Part shown: positions 21,065-34,047 of the stretch, piece by piece
Layout: every line of letters starts with the position of its first letter
Numbering within the stretch: position 1 is the stretch's first letter
Source: Chaetoderma sp. LZ-2023a
Lineage: Eukaryota; Mollusca; Caudofoveata; Chaetodermatida; Chaetodermatidae
Reading direction: 5' to 3'
DNA length: 64,000 nt
NCBI GenBank assembly: GCA_034401795.1
Contig: CM067360.1
Span: 122,312,430-122,376,429 of the forward strand
Notes under the pieces: model-generated
Seen by the model: only the letters and a program-made list of their open reading frames with translations
Databases searched by the model: none
Told to the model about the DNA's origin: nothing
Program-made: the position numbers and the translations under genes

Positions 21065-24059
21065 ATTGGTGCAGTCAAACAATCGTACTCGTTTGCTGCT
21101 ACCTGGGGGTGGGGGTGGAGGAGGGTCTAGTACATGGGGCCGGGTTGACGAGTCATAATCGTGGTCCTCGACAGAGGTACCTCATTGAATAAAATCCATG
21201 AGGTATCCCCGCAAAGGAGGGTCCTAGTGCGGCTACCTAGCTAGTTTAACATATTAACCCCTACGGAACATTATTCTGTTGCAAGAGGAAAGTGCCTCAT
21301 GCGGGCCTCTGGTACAGACAAATGCCTGAATGCGGAAGTGGAGGAAGAGAAATGGCAAAAAGGGCTACTCTCCTATTAAAAAACAAATTATGTAATCAAG
21401 TGGTTGTTATGATACACGCTATTTTACGTGAGGGTGGGGTGGATGATTTCTGCAGAATTCAACACCGCCATCCCATGCGATTTCCAAGATTCTGTATTAA
21501 TAGTTGCCGCTTTATTTATGTGGGCCTTCTGCTAACTCCTACCCTATCCTTTAGTTATTGGGTTCAAATCTCATTTTAGCCGCAATTGGCAATGTAAGCT
21601 ACCTATATTTTAATATACATAAGTCTGATGCACGAGCCTGCTTGTCAACCATGAGGTTACCCCATGGAACATCCCCCTCAGTAGACACACGCGTATTTAT
21701 CATGAGATGAGAGTTCCAGAATCATATAACAATCCTGTCACAGTCAGGTCATGGCCACATATAACATCACAAGGACAAATACGGTACATAGGCGTTTAGA
21801 AAAGCACATTCAAGATTTTAAGGTGGGGACAAAGATGCAGCTATCCAACTATAGTGACCTCCCACGAAGGGCGTTGTGGGTTCTAAGACAGCACCCAGTC
21901 ACTGGTAGAGTTGGATTGAGGGCTGAATCCATTCCATCACTAACATGTTGGGTACGAATCCATACTGATACCCACCCGGGGAACATTCACCTGTCATTAT
22001 GGTTATGTAAAATCGCCCAGAGATGCACTGCAGGCCAGTAATTAATTATATATTTATTTTCACAGTGCTTCCTACTTTGGTGGGCTTTCTAACTAACCAA
22101 TATCCGAGGATATACACAAGGGATGCATGTAGTGATTGCCACTTTATTTCTAGCCACACTGGAACCCCAATAGTTCCAAGCTAACTCTAAATAACGTGAC
22201 AGAAGGAGGTCCAGACAATTAATGAGCCCATAGGCTGGTGGAGCGTAGACAGACAATTACTCATTACAGAGGCCTTAAGGAAAATGGCCAATTTATACAA
22301 TCTACCCAGAGCGCGGTGTTACATATCCGCTACTCCCGGAAAAGTAGACACAAAATGTCTCCTATCGATTAACCATCCTTACTACTATAAACCTATCCTA
22401 TCAAGCTAGAACAGTCCAGGTTTAGTCGGCAGCATGTCATGTTCGCATAATGAGAACATGAGCAGTGACCTCACTGAAAAATTGATGCTGTGCGGGGAAC
22501 AGGGTGATGTGGGTGTTGTTGCTGTATTGTGTGGCCTAGTGATACTGTGGTTCAAGAGTTTCTATAATAAACAAAACAATTCAACATGGTTGGCTACTGC
22601 CATATCACTAACTTTTAGGAAAATACAGTAAAATAGAAGGTCACTCGACCCTGCGGTGCTTATAGGCATGGAAAATGAGGATAATATATACATAATAATA
22701 AGAAACTATAAAAATGCGGTCTCAGATGATCGGAAGGTACCTATTAGTCATGAGTACCTGTTACATAAAAGTAATACAATAATAATATAATAAGACAGAG
22801 TACCTATTAGTCATCGGTATGGAAGAAGTCTCATATTCATGATAATTGAAAGCGTAACATGGTTTGGAACGCGAGATAGCATGATGCGGAACTCAGCTGC
22901 TAGGAAAATACTGCAGTCGTACTACTGATATGGTTTATTCTCAGAAAAAGTGAAGACGGTCCTTTGCGGAGGAAGATGGCTAGTAGATAGTCTGCTCACA
23001 TGAACAGTTTTTGATTTATCTGAATGGTCTCAAAAGTTCCGTACTGGTGCGGTGGTGGAAGATGCCCTACAGTTCTTGATGGGCTACGGAAGGTTATTAG
23101 TTAATGCGGTTGCATTCTGGCGGCCCACAAGACGAGATGCATTGATTAGCTCACACGATGCATCAAGCAATGTTCCCATAACTCAGGTCGAAATGTCAAA
23201 AGGCTAACACATGATGTGCGGATTAATTTCCACCACTGGTTGCGTGGTACGGCAGATCTGGCGAGTCATCATCGAGTATGTCATGCGCCACACATACTGA
23301 ACGATGAGCTAAATCAGGGCCAAAAGGCCCATCTGCTTGAAAGGTCCCTTTGCGGAAGAAGTGGCTTGGGCTACCTGACTTTACTTTGGTTATTGCCCCA
23401 GGGATTTACAAAAACTGCGGCTGCAGATGTAGTGGCTTGTGCCCCAAAGAGAACGAGCCCGAAAACCGAAAGGATCCACAGCAGACATTTGATATCTGCG
23501 CTATGGAATGCAGTCACTTGCGCTCGTTCTCTCAGACCAGGCACCTCACCAGCACCTGAGTGCTCTCGAAACTGATTTTTCGACGCCTTATATACTACCT
23601 GTGACGTCACAGATGGAACGCCACAGCCAATCAGCAAACACGCTCCGGGGGGGGGGGGGGAGCGGGTCATGTAACGCGCTATAGTATCCATGTACTGACA
23701 GCATACATGCGCTAAGCCTATGGGGTTCAATATTTTGAAAATTGAATAAGTGGGCTCATTTAGCCATAACTCAGCCAATTCTTAACCTATTTAAAAACGG
23801 TAACGAGTTTTGGAATCCTCGCTTCATTCGGGTCATGATTCCACCGCGACCAAGAACGGCGAGAAAGATGCAATCTAAAAGGAATACGAGTACCAACTCA
23901 GTACTGTTTGAGATGCTTTTTCTGCCCAATGATAACGCGTGTTGTTTAGCAATCTCTGACGCTCGCTACGTGATCTCACAGACTTAGTCATTTTACGACC
24001 TTCTCATACTCGGCTCTATACACGCGCATCATCCTAACCAGGGGGCGTGCTTGGAATGT
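21065..24059. other. About 3 kb without a recognisable gene
   Basis: Several open frames of 65-119 codons exist (for example 23,216-23,575) but none shows a family motif. There is a poly-G run at about 23,647-23,660, a small dyad 'gaggtacctcattg' / 'catgaggtatcc' near 21,175-21,213, and paired phrases 'ggtcctttgcggagga' (22,962) and 'ggtccctttgcggaaga' (23,343) that hint at an unidentified repeat. Confidence 0.4.
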
Positions 24060-24560
24060 ACCCGACCCGGCCATCCCATACCCAGACTGGCTGGGACAGT
24101 CCGTACCTGACCTGTCGATCCATGCTACACCTGTATAGTATGTGTCTATTATTAGCATCTACACCCTTTCTAAGATCCTTTAGTTCAAGGATCATGGTAT
24201 GCCAGTCTAGGATAAGTTGGATGATATCTTCTCTTGACCATTGGTTAAGCTGCAGTTGGCAATCTGTCTATAGAATCTCAAGTATTGACTGCAGTGCTGT
24301 TGGTCTCCTACATTCCAATGCATGGCACATGATTACATAATGGCTCACAGTTTCCGGTTCTTCCATGCAGAGCAGACACAATGGGTCACATAGATCATGT
24401 GTGTAGTGGCATCTACTGTCCTGAAGTACCTTAGCTTCACAGCTATACATGCAATGTCACATACAGAGAAGTATTGTGCATTCAGATTAGGACCACCTGG
24501 TGTTAAGAACGAGTCGTTTATGCACCTATGAGAGGTACGCTGTGTGCATCTAAGTATTGA
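24060..24560 (-). pseudogene. LINE C-terminal zinc-finger fragment
   Basis: The minus strand at about 24,395-24,270 encodes 'DPLCLLCMEEPETVSHYVIM' then 'CHALECRRP', the C-x2-C-x8-H-x4-C finger near the end of many LINE ORF2 proteins. Sequence on both sides continues in broken frames ('NQWSREDI'). Confidence 0.65.
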
Positions 24561-24639
24561 AGTTTTCTGCAGAGCGCAGTATTTACGCCTCGAGATACAG
24601 CGCATCAGCTATGTTAGACAATTGTGAAGGCACTGCTCT

Positions 24640-25790
24640 GGACACAGGACAATCATCCACTAATCACATGAGGTTACATGTGTTTCGATCCAAAAGATCA
24701 TCTGAGGCTCAGCTTATCATCACAGTGGATGATCTCACGAAATGTCTAGACCAACGGAAACAAGTTGATGTAGCAGTGCTGGACTTCACCAAAGCGTTTG
24801 ATAAGGTGCCACACAAGCGACTACTCTCAAACCCCACCACTATGGCATACACGGAGACGTCCTTCGCTGGGTCGAGGACTTCTTCACCGACAGGCACCAA
24901 AGAGTAATCCCTAATGGACAATCATCCAACTCTATAGAGGTACTGTCTGGTGTTCCACAAGGCTCAGTATTAGGACCGATTCTCTTCTTAGTCTTCATCA
25001 GTGATATCGCCGATGACATAAGTTCAAAAATCAGACTTCGCAGACGACTGTCTTCTCTACAGCACCATCGAATTCAGTGTGAAGACCAACAGATTCTGCA
25101 AAAATACCTAGACACACTTATGTCATGGATTGACACCTGCCGAAAAGAGTTCAATGTAGCAAAGTGCAACATCCTGAAAGTCACCCAGCGTAGATCCAGC
25201 TACCGTACCCACTACGCAATGAAAGATCAGATCCTAAGAGACCATATCAAACCCATACCTTGGAGTAGAGTTGGCCAATAACTTAAAATGGAACAAACAT
25301 ATCTCCAAATTTACAAGCTCAGCTCATGGAGTTCTTGGATTCCTCAACAGAAACCTTCGTGGGTGCCCTCAATTAGTAAAGGAGCGGGATTACTAGACAA
25401 AACTGGAATGCAGCTCTACAGTTTGGGACCCACCAAGAAAAGATCTATGCCAATCCATCGAGGCTGTCCAGAGGAAAGCATCAAGATTTGTGCTAGCTCG
25501 ACCTGTCTACAAATATCCAAGACAGAGTATTACCAACATGCTAACACGCCTAGGATGGGAGACACTCGCACAGAGAAGAAAAACAAATGTGATACTCATG
25601 TACAAAATTCTAAATGGCCATGTAGCAATTCCACTCGAATACCATCCTCAGAAAGCATCGATATCCACCACCAGGCGGAGTCACTCACAAAAGCTACAGA
25701 CAATCCAGACTAGCATCCAACAACACTTTTATTCCAAGAACTGTGCCGATCTGGAATGGCCTGCCTGACAGCATCATCTCAGCACCGGAT
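24640..25790 (+). pseudogene. LINE RT and C-terminus, plus strand
   Basis: Motifs: 'DVAVLDFTKAFDKVPHKRLL' (24,769-24,828), 'VLSGVPQGSVLGPILFLVFI' (about 24,940-25,000), 'FADDCLLYS' (about 25,037-25,063, in a shifted frame), 'VQRKASRFVLARPVYKYP' (about 25,467-25,520), 'LGWETLAQRRKTNVILMYKI' and 'PIWNGLPDSII' at the end. At least three frameshifts. The 5' part is missing. Confidence 0.83.
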
Positions 25791-26580
25791 GTAATGACTA
25801 GCATGGCAAGCCAGAAGCCCAAACAATCAAACACATCAATTAACATCTCCGCTACTGAAGAAGTTGCTCACCCAGCTCCGCCAAGTAGTGTGTTGAATTC
25901 TCCTATGGGTGTGTATGCAACCCCAAAAGAGCATTTTTCCACACCAGACATTATGACATCAAACATGTCAGCAAATACTTCTCCGACTGGCTCTCACGCA
26001 CAGCAAACATGTGTTGTTGGGTCTCCTATCACAAACATACTCCTACCAGATATGACTGATCCTGGTAATCAAGAAGAAGAAAATTAAAATACTCTACAGA
26101 TTTTATGCCCCTGCCATAAACCAAATAATAGGTATATGATAATGTGTTTTAGTTGTAATAACTGGCAACGCTACCACTGTGCTAATCTGCCAACTTATAT
26201 GTTGCCCACCCTTACTGCTTCCCGGCGCAGGTACAGCTGCAGCACATGTACCACTATCTCAGACCATATTGCAGAATACATCGAATGGCATAAAATACCA
26301 GAAGACTGCCATGGTGAAACAACACACAACAGTATATGCCAAGATGGGCCAGCTCATATAAGTACGTCCCAAAACAATGACAAAGTAACTGCTGTGCCTG
26401 TATCACCGTCCCAGCAACCTCTAATGGAGACATCCCCTAAAGTGGGAGACCTACCAACTGCACAAATCCAACAAACGGTAACAGACACCTTTCCTCATGA
26501 TGTAAGCCTAACAAACATGGAAATGCAACAAACTCTAACTACTACATCAACTAACGATGTAAAACCAACAAATGCTTAAA
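25743..26580 (+). pseudogene. CR1-like ORF1, N-terminal part with PHD-like finger
   Basis: Two open frames (25,743-26,087 and 26,136-26,579) lie in one frame apart from a TAA at 26,085-26,087. Across the break is a Cys/His pattern: 'LCPCHKPNNRYMIMCFSC', 'WQRYHCANLP' and 'YSCSTC' (about 26,100-26,260), which fits a PHD-type zinc finger. PHD and esterase domains together are known from CR1-like ORF1 proteins. The Thr/Gln/Pro-rich tail after the finger is low complexity. The first residues (PIWNGLPDSII) belong to the preceding LINE, so the real start is later than 25,743. Confidence 0.72.
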
Positions 26581-27010
26581 AAAATCCTCACCGAGCACAA
26601 CAGTACCTGCATCTAATCTTAATATATTTGATGTTGCTGGACAAATAAAAGAAATCCAAAAGAGTCTTGAATCACTGAGTTGTCAAGTGAAGAATCTTCA
26701 ATCCAACCCTCACCATGATGTAGAGTGTAATAATACATTCATAACTCCATATATCAAAGATGTCTCTCCACCAACTTACAGACCGATACCAGTTCTAACC
26801 AGGCAAAGGCGACAGTTAAATTCAATAGACAGCAGTGTAGCAACTTCACAATCCTATCAAGCAACAACGCAATTTCAAGCTACTGGTAGGCAGACAAACT
26901 GAATATAAAAACAAACCAGCAAACCTATCAACCCACCACAGGGCATTCTCAAATGAGACAGAAATATAATTGTGATAATATGAACTCACAAGCCTAGCAT
27001 CGTCCAGAAA
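26581..27010 (+). pseudogene. CR1-like ORF1, linker region
   Basis: Codon-like sequence continues ('DVAGQIKEIQKSLESLS' near 26,628-26,680, coiled-coil like), broken by stops and shifts. It links the PHD-like part to the esterase part. Confidence 0.5.
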
Positions 27011-27856
27011 ATGTTGAAAAATAAGCAGAAATATAATAACCAGAATACGAACATCACAAAGGCAACAGGTGATGTATCTTACAAGGACGTGACTGCTACA
27101 GCTCAGTATCATTCCGATGTTACTCCAACAAGGGACCAGAGGAAACACGTCTTAATTATAGGGAGCTCAACGTTGAGGAGGCTTAGTGGACGATACATGT
27201 CCAATGACACCATGTACATCAACATTAAAACTCTAAGAGGTTCTCGTATTATCGACATACATGACCACATAGACAGTTATCTTTCTGCAAGCAGTCATGA
27301 TGCAACCGTTATCCACGTCGAAAGTAATGACATTGTGAAGAGTAATTCACATGAAATGGCAAAAGACTACACAGTGCTGCTGCATAGGATCTGTGCTATC
27401 TCACCGCACATACAAATATTCGTATCCTCGCTACTACCTAGACCTCTGAATGCACATGAAAATAGTCTAACATTGGAATTTAACAGCATGCTGTTTAAGC
27501 TATCAGAAGCACAAAATGCAACATTCATAGACAATTCCCAGCTCTTCAATGACCCTAGTGGAACAGTTCACACAGAGCTATTCCATGACCGCATTCATCC
27601 AAATGTCAATGGAACACACTTTTTGTCAGAAAACATTACACACTATTTAAGCTCGATTCTTATAATGTCACAAACTGCGTACATGGCCCCGATGCTACAG
27701 AATGTAGCCAATCATTTCATGAATCCATATTTTCACAATGGGAGGAGCCACCAGAACTACAACCCAAAGAGCTCTTGGGCCAATCAGGCTCCCACCTACC
27801 ACCAATTACAGTACAGATCAACCCAGTACTATCACAATTTTCAAACTGTACAGTAA
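27011..27856 (+). pseudogene. CR1-like ORF1 esterase (SGNH/GDSL) domain
   Basis: 281 codons. Block I 'VLIIGSSTLRRLSG' (residues about 48-61) keeps the nucleophile serine but has Ser where GDS has Asp. Block III is 'HVESND' (about 100-105) where G-x-N-D is usual. Block V 'HDRIHPNVNGTHF' (about 191-203) keeps Asp and His. The fold is an SGNH hydrolase as known in CR1-like LINE ORF1 proteins. Loss of consensus residues suggests an inactive enzyme. The C-terminal 60 residues are Asn/Gln/Tyr-rich. Between this frame and 27,775-28,320 there is an overlap in another frame. Confidence 0.8.
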
Positions 27857-28194
27857 CTAATAATCCAGCAACTGTAAATAGATTTAATGGCGTGCATAGT
27901 AATTTGCCTGACACTGTAAATACACCAGAACATCACAATTGTTCTAACTTTTGCTTTGATAAGTTACTTTGTGCTAATGTAGATTCTCTATTTAAATGGA
28001 ATGTTTTAAATACTGGTAATGTACCCGATGATTGTATCCTTAAGGAAAGTTGTTTCCCTATATCCACTAGAAACCGTTTCACTTTAATTTCAGACGAATG
28101 TGTAAATAATAAACATGGCCAAAGTCTGACACAATTGTTGGTCGTCTCCAAAATCAGACGAAATAAACCAAATAATGTAAATACGAAATGTACA

Positions 28195-28967
28195 AAATCA
28201 ATTAATCAGATTACGATCCTCTATACAAATGCTGACGTCTTTACACGTGGGAGGAAAACCGAACTTCTGCACCTAATACAAGATGACCCACCATATATCA
28301 TAGCTATAGTTGAAGCCTAACCAAAAAAAATACAGAATTCAACCTAGTATAGCAGACTACAATCTAGATGGCTACAGCATTGAGGATAAAAATATTACTA
28401 CTACAATAGAAAGAGGTATCCTCCTATACATAAAGAACACTATCTTCTAAACTATTAAACATTAACCAAAATATTTTCGAAGAATGCATCCTATGCGATA
28501 TACACTGTAAACACGAAACACTGCATTTGGCAGTGTTTTATAGAGGCCCAAACTCTAATAACCAAAACAATAATGAACTCTGTCATATTTTAAAGGAAAT
28601 ACACACCAATAACATGCACTGGCTTATCCTGGGTGACTTTAATATGCCACACATTAATTGGTTAACAAACACATACAACACCTCTAGCTCTAGCCTAGAC
28701 TTTACGTTTAAGTTTATTGAGTCTGTGAGAGACTGCTTCTTACAACAGCTAATTTCAATACCTACTAGAAGGCATGGGTCCGACAAGCTAACAATATTGG
28801 ATTTTGTATTTACTAATTACCCTGACCTGGTGGATAATATTCATACAAATGCGCCACTTGGAAAAAGTGACCATTCCACTATACAGATGAAGATTCGCTT
28901 AAATGGCGAATTTACAACTACAAGTAAACAAGGGTCTGTTACGATAAAGCAGATTATGAAGCTATAA
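28195..28967 (+). pseudogene. CR1-like ORF2 endonuclease domain, broken
   Basis: Starts with 'QITILYTNADVFTRGRKTEL' (about 28,205-28,265) and 'PPYIIAIVEA', the usual opening of LINE APE endonucleases, then stops at 28,318. 'HWLILGDFNMPHINWL' (about 28,620-28,665), 'SDKLTILDFVFTN' and 'LGKSDHSTI' (about 28,858) supply the GDFN and SDH catalytic motifs in frame 28,527-28,967. Belongs to the same element as 25,743-27,856. Confidence 0.83.
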
Positions 28968-30240
28968 TCAATTTCTTAAATTTAGACTGGAACACACACC
29001 TAAAAGAAATAAACGATATTAATGATATGTGCCATATTTGGAATGTGTCAAGAAGCTGAAAATAGATTTATTCCTAAGAGAACAATTGGGTACATTAAAG
29101 ATCACACTTGAAATTGTAAGAAAAAAACCTTGTGAATCGCAACACTTCTAAGTCCCCCTGGTATGATAAACTCAATCCAAGATTCCTTTATGAACTAAGC
29201 CTGCCACTATCAATTCTTTTTAATAAATCACTAAGACTGAACACATTACTACAATGTTAGTTAAATGCAAACATTACACCAATTTTCAAAAAAGTAAATA
29301 AAACCAAACCAGACAATTACCATCCAATTAGCTTAACATCTGTTGTTTGTAAACTAATGGAATCTATTATCAAAGACACGATCATGGCACATCTTCAGAT
29401 TAATAATATGCTATCAGAAAAACAGTATGGTTTTATAAGCGGTCGATCATGAGTTCTCCAAATTTTGACTGTACTTGAAAAACGGCTACTGACTCTGGAC
29501 AAGGGGGTATGATTGATGTGATTTACTGCGACTTCATGAAAGCATTTGATAAGGTTCCACACACTTATACAATGGAATCTAATAACCATACTCTAGCCAA
29601 TTCGTCTAGTGAAAAGATATAGGTGTCATAATAGACGATAAACTATGCTTCGATGAACACATAAACGGAAAATAAGCAAATCCAACCAAATAATGGGACT
29701 GATTAGGAGAACCTTTGACTATCTAGATAGAGAAAACTTTAAACATCTCTACAAATCTCTTGTTAGGCAGCATATTGAATACGATAATGTAGTTTGGGCT
29801 CCATATCTGAAAAAGCACATAAATGCAATGGAAAATGTCCAAAGACAGGCAACCAAACTTGTTCCTGGTATGCGTAATCTACTATATCAGGTACGCCTCC
29901 AAAAGTTTAAATTACCAACATTAGCATTTAGGAGATTGCATGGCGACATGATCGAGTTATATAAAATTCTTAGCAATAAATATAATCAAGTTACTGCAGA
30001 CCTTATTGAGCGAAAAGACACAAATAGCATAACTCGAGGTCACAGCCTAAAAATTAAGAAAAAAAGACCAAGACTCAATATACGAAAGGTTTCTTTCCCA
30101 TTGCGCTGTACTGACCAATGGAATAAACCATCTGAATCCGTTATCAGTGCCCTCAGTGAATTCCTTCAAATCTAGACTAGACAAGCTATGGGAAAGCCAT
30201 CCATTGCGCTATAACTACGATTGTGAACCCATCTGTAATA
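28968..30240 (+). pseudogene. CR1-like ORF2 reverse transcriptase with deleted palm
   Basis: 'ITPIFKKVNKTKPDNYHPIS' (about 29,275-29,335), 'SEKQYGFISGRS' (29,414) and 'DFMKAFDKVPHT' (29,532-29,566) lead directly to 'EKDIGVIIDDKLCFDEHING' (about 29,611-29,670, with a stop in one frame), skipping the VPQGS and YADD blocks. A 160-codon open frame (29,693-30,175) encodes the thumb and C-terminus ('DYLDRENFKHLYKSLVRQHI', 'PRLNIRKVSFPLRCTDQWNK'). The internal deletion alone makes it inactive. Confidence 0.84.
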
Positions 30241-30864
30241 TTTATACTCCAGAATCATTATAACATAGCCAATGTTATAACATATAACTTCCGGTTGACG
30301 AGGATGTGCGCGCAAAAATAGCTCCACTAAAAATGTTATTTTCACTTATTTTTGTAGTGTTTTGTATATATATATACAGGTCCTATAACACATTGATGTT
30401 TGGAACCATTTGTAATGTGATTGGAATTATAATAACATTTTGATATATACAAATGCTTAAATTGTTGTTGTGTGTTTTGGGATGAGCATAGTCTAATTCA
30501 GGATACTGTCCTACCTTGAAGTACATGTGCTATACAATATAATAGAGGGGGTCGATCTGTCACACAACAATTTGGTATCCTAATCAAATACGTCGCATGT
30601 TAGACATCTCTAGTCCCAGTTAAATATTTTCCAAATATTTAACAAATTACCTGTATTTTCCTTGAAATTGAGATTTTGGGAATTCCAGGATTGAGGTATG
30701 GCATAAATTGAATCAAATACAGTTATAAAGTTGGTGAAGCTTAGCTAGAAATGAGCTGGTATACCTAGAAATGGATCCCATTATTAATAAACATGTCAGT
30801 CGGATCGAATTTTGCTCGGGCCAGGTAAGCTTATGCCATGGTGGCCGTCCGTCTGTCAACTTTT
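30241..30864. other. LINE tail region and partial MITE-A
   Basis: 30,241-30,619 has no recognised gene; a (ta) run lies near 30,366. From 30,620 to 30,790 are MITE-A phrases in plus orientation ('ccaaatatttaacaaattac', 'gcttagctagaaatgagc', 'agaaatggatcccatt'), so a broken copy 9. Confidence 0.5.
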
Positions 30865-32540
30865 TCTTTAAAAGCCTACTCCTCATTAACCACTTGAGTG
30901 ATTTTAATCAAACTTGGCTGGGAGGATTCTAGCGTGGTAGGTTTCAGAACTTATATACAGAATTTTGAATGGTCAATTGTTTCTGCCGCAATCTTGGATT
31001 TTCTGAAAATTTCTGTAAATCAGTTAAAAGCCTACTCCTCATTAACCACTTGGCCAATTTCAATTAAACTCAGTGGGAAGGACCCTAGAGTAGTATGCTT
31101 CAGAACTCGTATACAGAATTTTGATTGGACTATTTTTTCGGCAGCCATCTTGAATTCTCCAAGAAATGGTGGCAAATTATTTAAAACACTACTCCTCATT
31201 TACTGCTTGGCCAATTTCAGCCAGGCTTGGCTGGAAGGCTTCTAGGGTGGGAGGTTTGAGAACTTGTATACAGAATTTTGATGGTCAATTTTTCCGGTGG
31301 CCATCTTGGATTTTCTGAAAATTTCTGGAAATCACTTCCTCGATAACCACTGGGCTGATTTCAATCAAACTTGGATGGAAGAACCCTAGTGTAGTATGCA
31401 TCAGAACACGTATACAGAATTTTGATTGGTCAATTTTTCCGGCGGCCATCTGGGATGTTCTGAAAATTAGTTAAAAGCCTACTCCTCATTAGCCACTTGG
31501 CCGATTTCATGCAAACTCAGTTGGAAGGACCCGAGAGTGGTCTGCTTCAGAACTTGTATACAGAATTTTGACTGGTCAATATTTTCGATGGCCATCTTGA
31601 ATTTTCCAAAAAATGGCAGGAAATAGTTTAAAACGCTACTCCTCATTAACTGCTTGGACAGTTTCAACCAGACTTGGCTCGAAAGGTACTAACTATGCTG
31701 GCAGGTCTCAGAACTTGTGTACAGAATATTGATTGGTCAATTTCTCTGGTGGCCATCTTGAATTTCCCGGAAAATGGCGGGAAATCATTTAAAACGCTAC
31801 TCCTCATTAACAGCTTGAGCAATTTCAACCAGACTTGGCTGGAAGGTCTCAGAACTTGTGTACCGAATATTGATTGGTAAATTTCTCTGGTGGCCATCTT
31901 GAATTTCCCGAAAAATGGCGGGAAATCATTTAAAACGCTACTCCTCATTAACAGCTTGAGCAATTTCAACCAGACATGGCTGGAAGGATACTAGGCTGGT
32001 AGATTTCAGAATTTGTATATAGAATTTTGATTGGTCCATTTTTTCGGTGGTCATCTTGAATTTTCTGAAATTTTTTGGAAATCGGTTAAAAGGCTACTGC
32101 TCATTAACCGCTTGGCCGATTTCAACCAAACGCAGCTGGAAGAACCCTAGGCCAGTGTGCTTCAGAACTTGTATATATAATCTTGACGGTTTGATTTTGA
32201 TGGTGATCAAATGGGAATTCATATAAAATGCTACTCCTCATTAATCGCTTGGGCAATTTCAACCAAATTTGGCTGGAAGGATCCTATTGTCGTAGCCTCT
32301 AGAAATTCTATTCAGAATTTTGATAGGTCATTGTTTTGGCTGCAATCTTTGATTTTCTGAAAGATTTCCGGAACCATTTAAAAATAGTACTCCTTAATCA
32401 ATGGCCCGCTTTCAACAGAACTTGTGTGGAACGATCCTATGACGATAGGCTTCAAAATATCAAACGAAAATCTTAATTGGCCAATTTTTTGGGTGGCCAT
32501 CAGATTTTCCGAAAGTTATCCATCATGTCTATTCAAATGC
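30865..32540. repeat. Tandem array of about 11 units of about 150 bp
   Basis: The phrase 'tactcctcattaac' or close variants recurs at about 30,884, 31,034, 31,186, 31,333, 31,480, 31,635, 31,795, 31,937, 32,092, 32,229 and 32,388, spacing 137-160. Each unit also has 'aacttgtatacagaatttt' and 'ggccatcttgaattt'. Units are clearly diverged. Inverted single units occur at about 40,040-40,220 and 54,825-54,985. The array ends in 'ggtgagcgtcacaggccctt' (32,551), the complement of the 'aagaggccc...cacctg' motif of other dispersed repeats here. Confidence 0.9.
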
Positions 32541-32659
32541 TAGTGGTCTAGGTGAGCGTCACAGGCCCTTGGACCTCTTATTTGTTGGGTAGATGAGTGT
32601 TTCTCTGCCCTGTGCTAACGCTTTAGCGTTTGATTTGTGTAGGAGGTTAGAGGGGTAAC

Positions 32660-34015
32660 CTCTCGCTTTATAAGAGGCATCGCTTTGGATTGGATTCAAA
32701 ATTATTTGACTGACAGGATTCAATGTGTTCAATTTAATGGTGCTATTTCAGGAAACAAGAAATTAGTCTGCGGCGTACCTCAGGGTTCAATCCTTGGACC
32801 CCTGCTGTTCTTACTATACATGAATGATTTACCCAATGCCACTAACCAACTTTCATTAACACTATTTGCAGATGATACCAATGTCTTTGGTAGACATAAG
32901 GATATAAATACTCTATACAAAAATGTAAATAATGAAATGGAAAAAATTATAAATCGGTTCAAAATTAATAAATTATCTCTAAATGTTAACAAAACTAACT
33001 TTATACTATTTACAAGGTCTAGCCAACCTGAAGAAGCTGCTCTCCCAAAACTTTACATAGACAATCAAGAAATAGAGGAGGCCGAGTATGTTAAATTCCT
33101 AGGAGTCTATTTGGACAAACATTTAATCTGGGAGAAGCACATAGAGATAATCACATCCAAGGTAGCAAGGAATATTGGTATCATGCGCAGGCTCAAGTCA
33201 AATCTTCCATCTCATATCTTAACAACTTTGTATAACACACTGATACTTCCACACATAACCTACTGCAATGCTATCTGGAGCAATACATATCAAAATAAAC
33301 TTAAAAAACTAAAATCACTACAAAAGCAATCTATCAAACTATTTTCGCAAACAGCAGGGGGACAAGCCACCTTCAAAAGTAACAAAATCATAAAACTCGA
33401 AGACATCGGAAGGGTTCAATTGTATGCAATTCTAAAGGACTACCACAATGGCAACCTACCCTCATCTCTATCCAATCTTTTTTCAATAAATGCAGACATA
33501 CATACGCACAACACAAGAACAAGTTCCAACCTACATGTCACATACCACCGAACAGAGGCATCTACACGAACACCATCCCACCAAGCAATACAATTATGGA
33601 ATAATACAGATACAGACATATGCACACAAATTCTCACGTTATCATCCAAGAAATTAATCAAAAACATAATTATTGACAACTACTAGAAACCACACCACTA
33701 ACCACCACCACCATGGCCATTACACAGCACAGCTCTGGAACGACGTGGCATGCTTCCAGAGCGAACTGAGGTGTCCTGTTGGGCATTCTGGGCACGGTGA
33801 TGGACGACATTGCTTCCCAAAGAGGCGGTGCCTTCCAATCCGATTGTGCTCAGCGGTGCACTTCTCACTAATTAACATGTTAACTTACTGTCTTGACCTG
33901 GAGGCATGCCAACTTCTTTTAGCATTATTAATCCTATTATGAGCTGTGCTGCAGTCTAACTATTCACGGCACCTGTTCACCGGAACAGAACATCAAATGT
34001 AAAACTGCATAGGAG

Positions 34016-34047
<32 letters not shown>

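Noticed and set aside
23216..23575. Possible gene in the 21-24 kb interval
   Set aside because: Overlapping frames on both strands have no recognisable motif and no splice or family support.
30898..31245. Open frame within the 150 bp array
   Set aside because: The frame follows the repeat phase by chance; unit lengths are not multiples of three and the frame is not kept from unit to unit.
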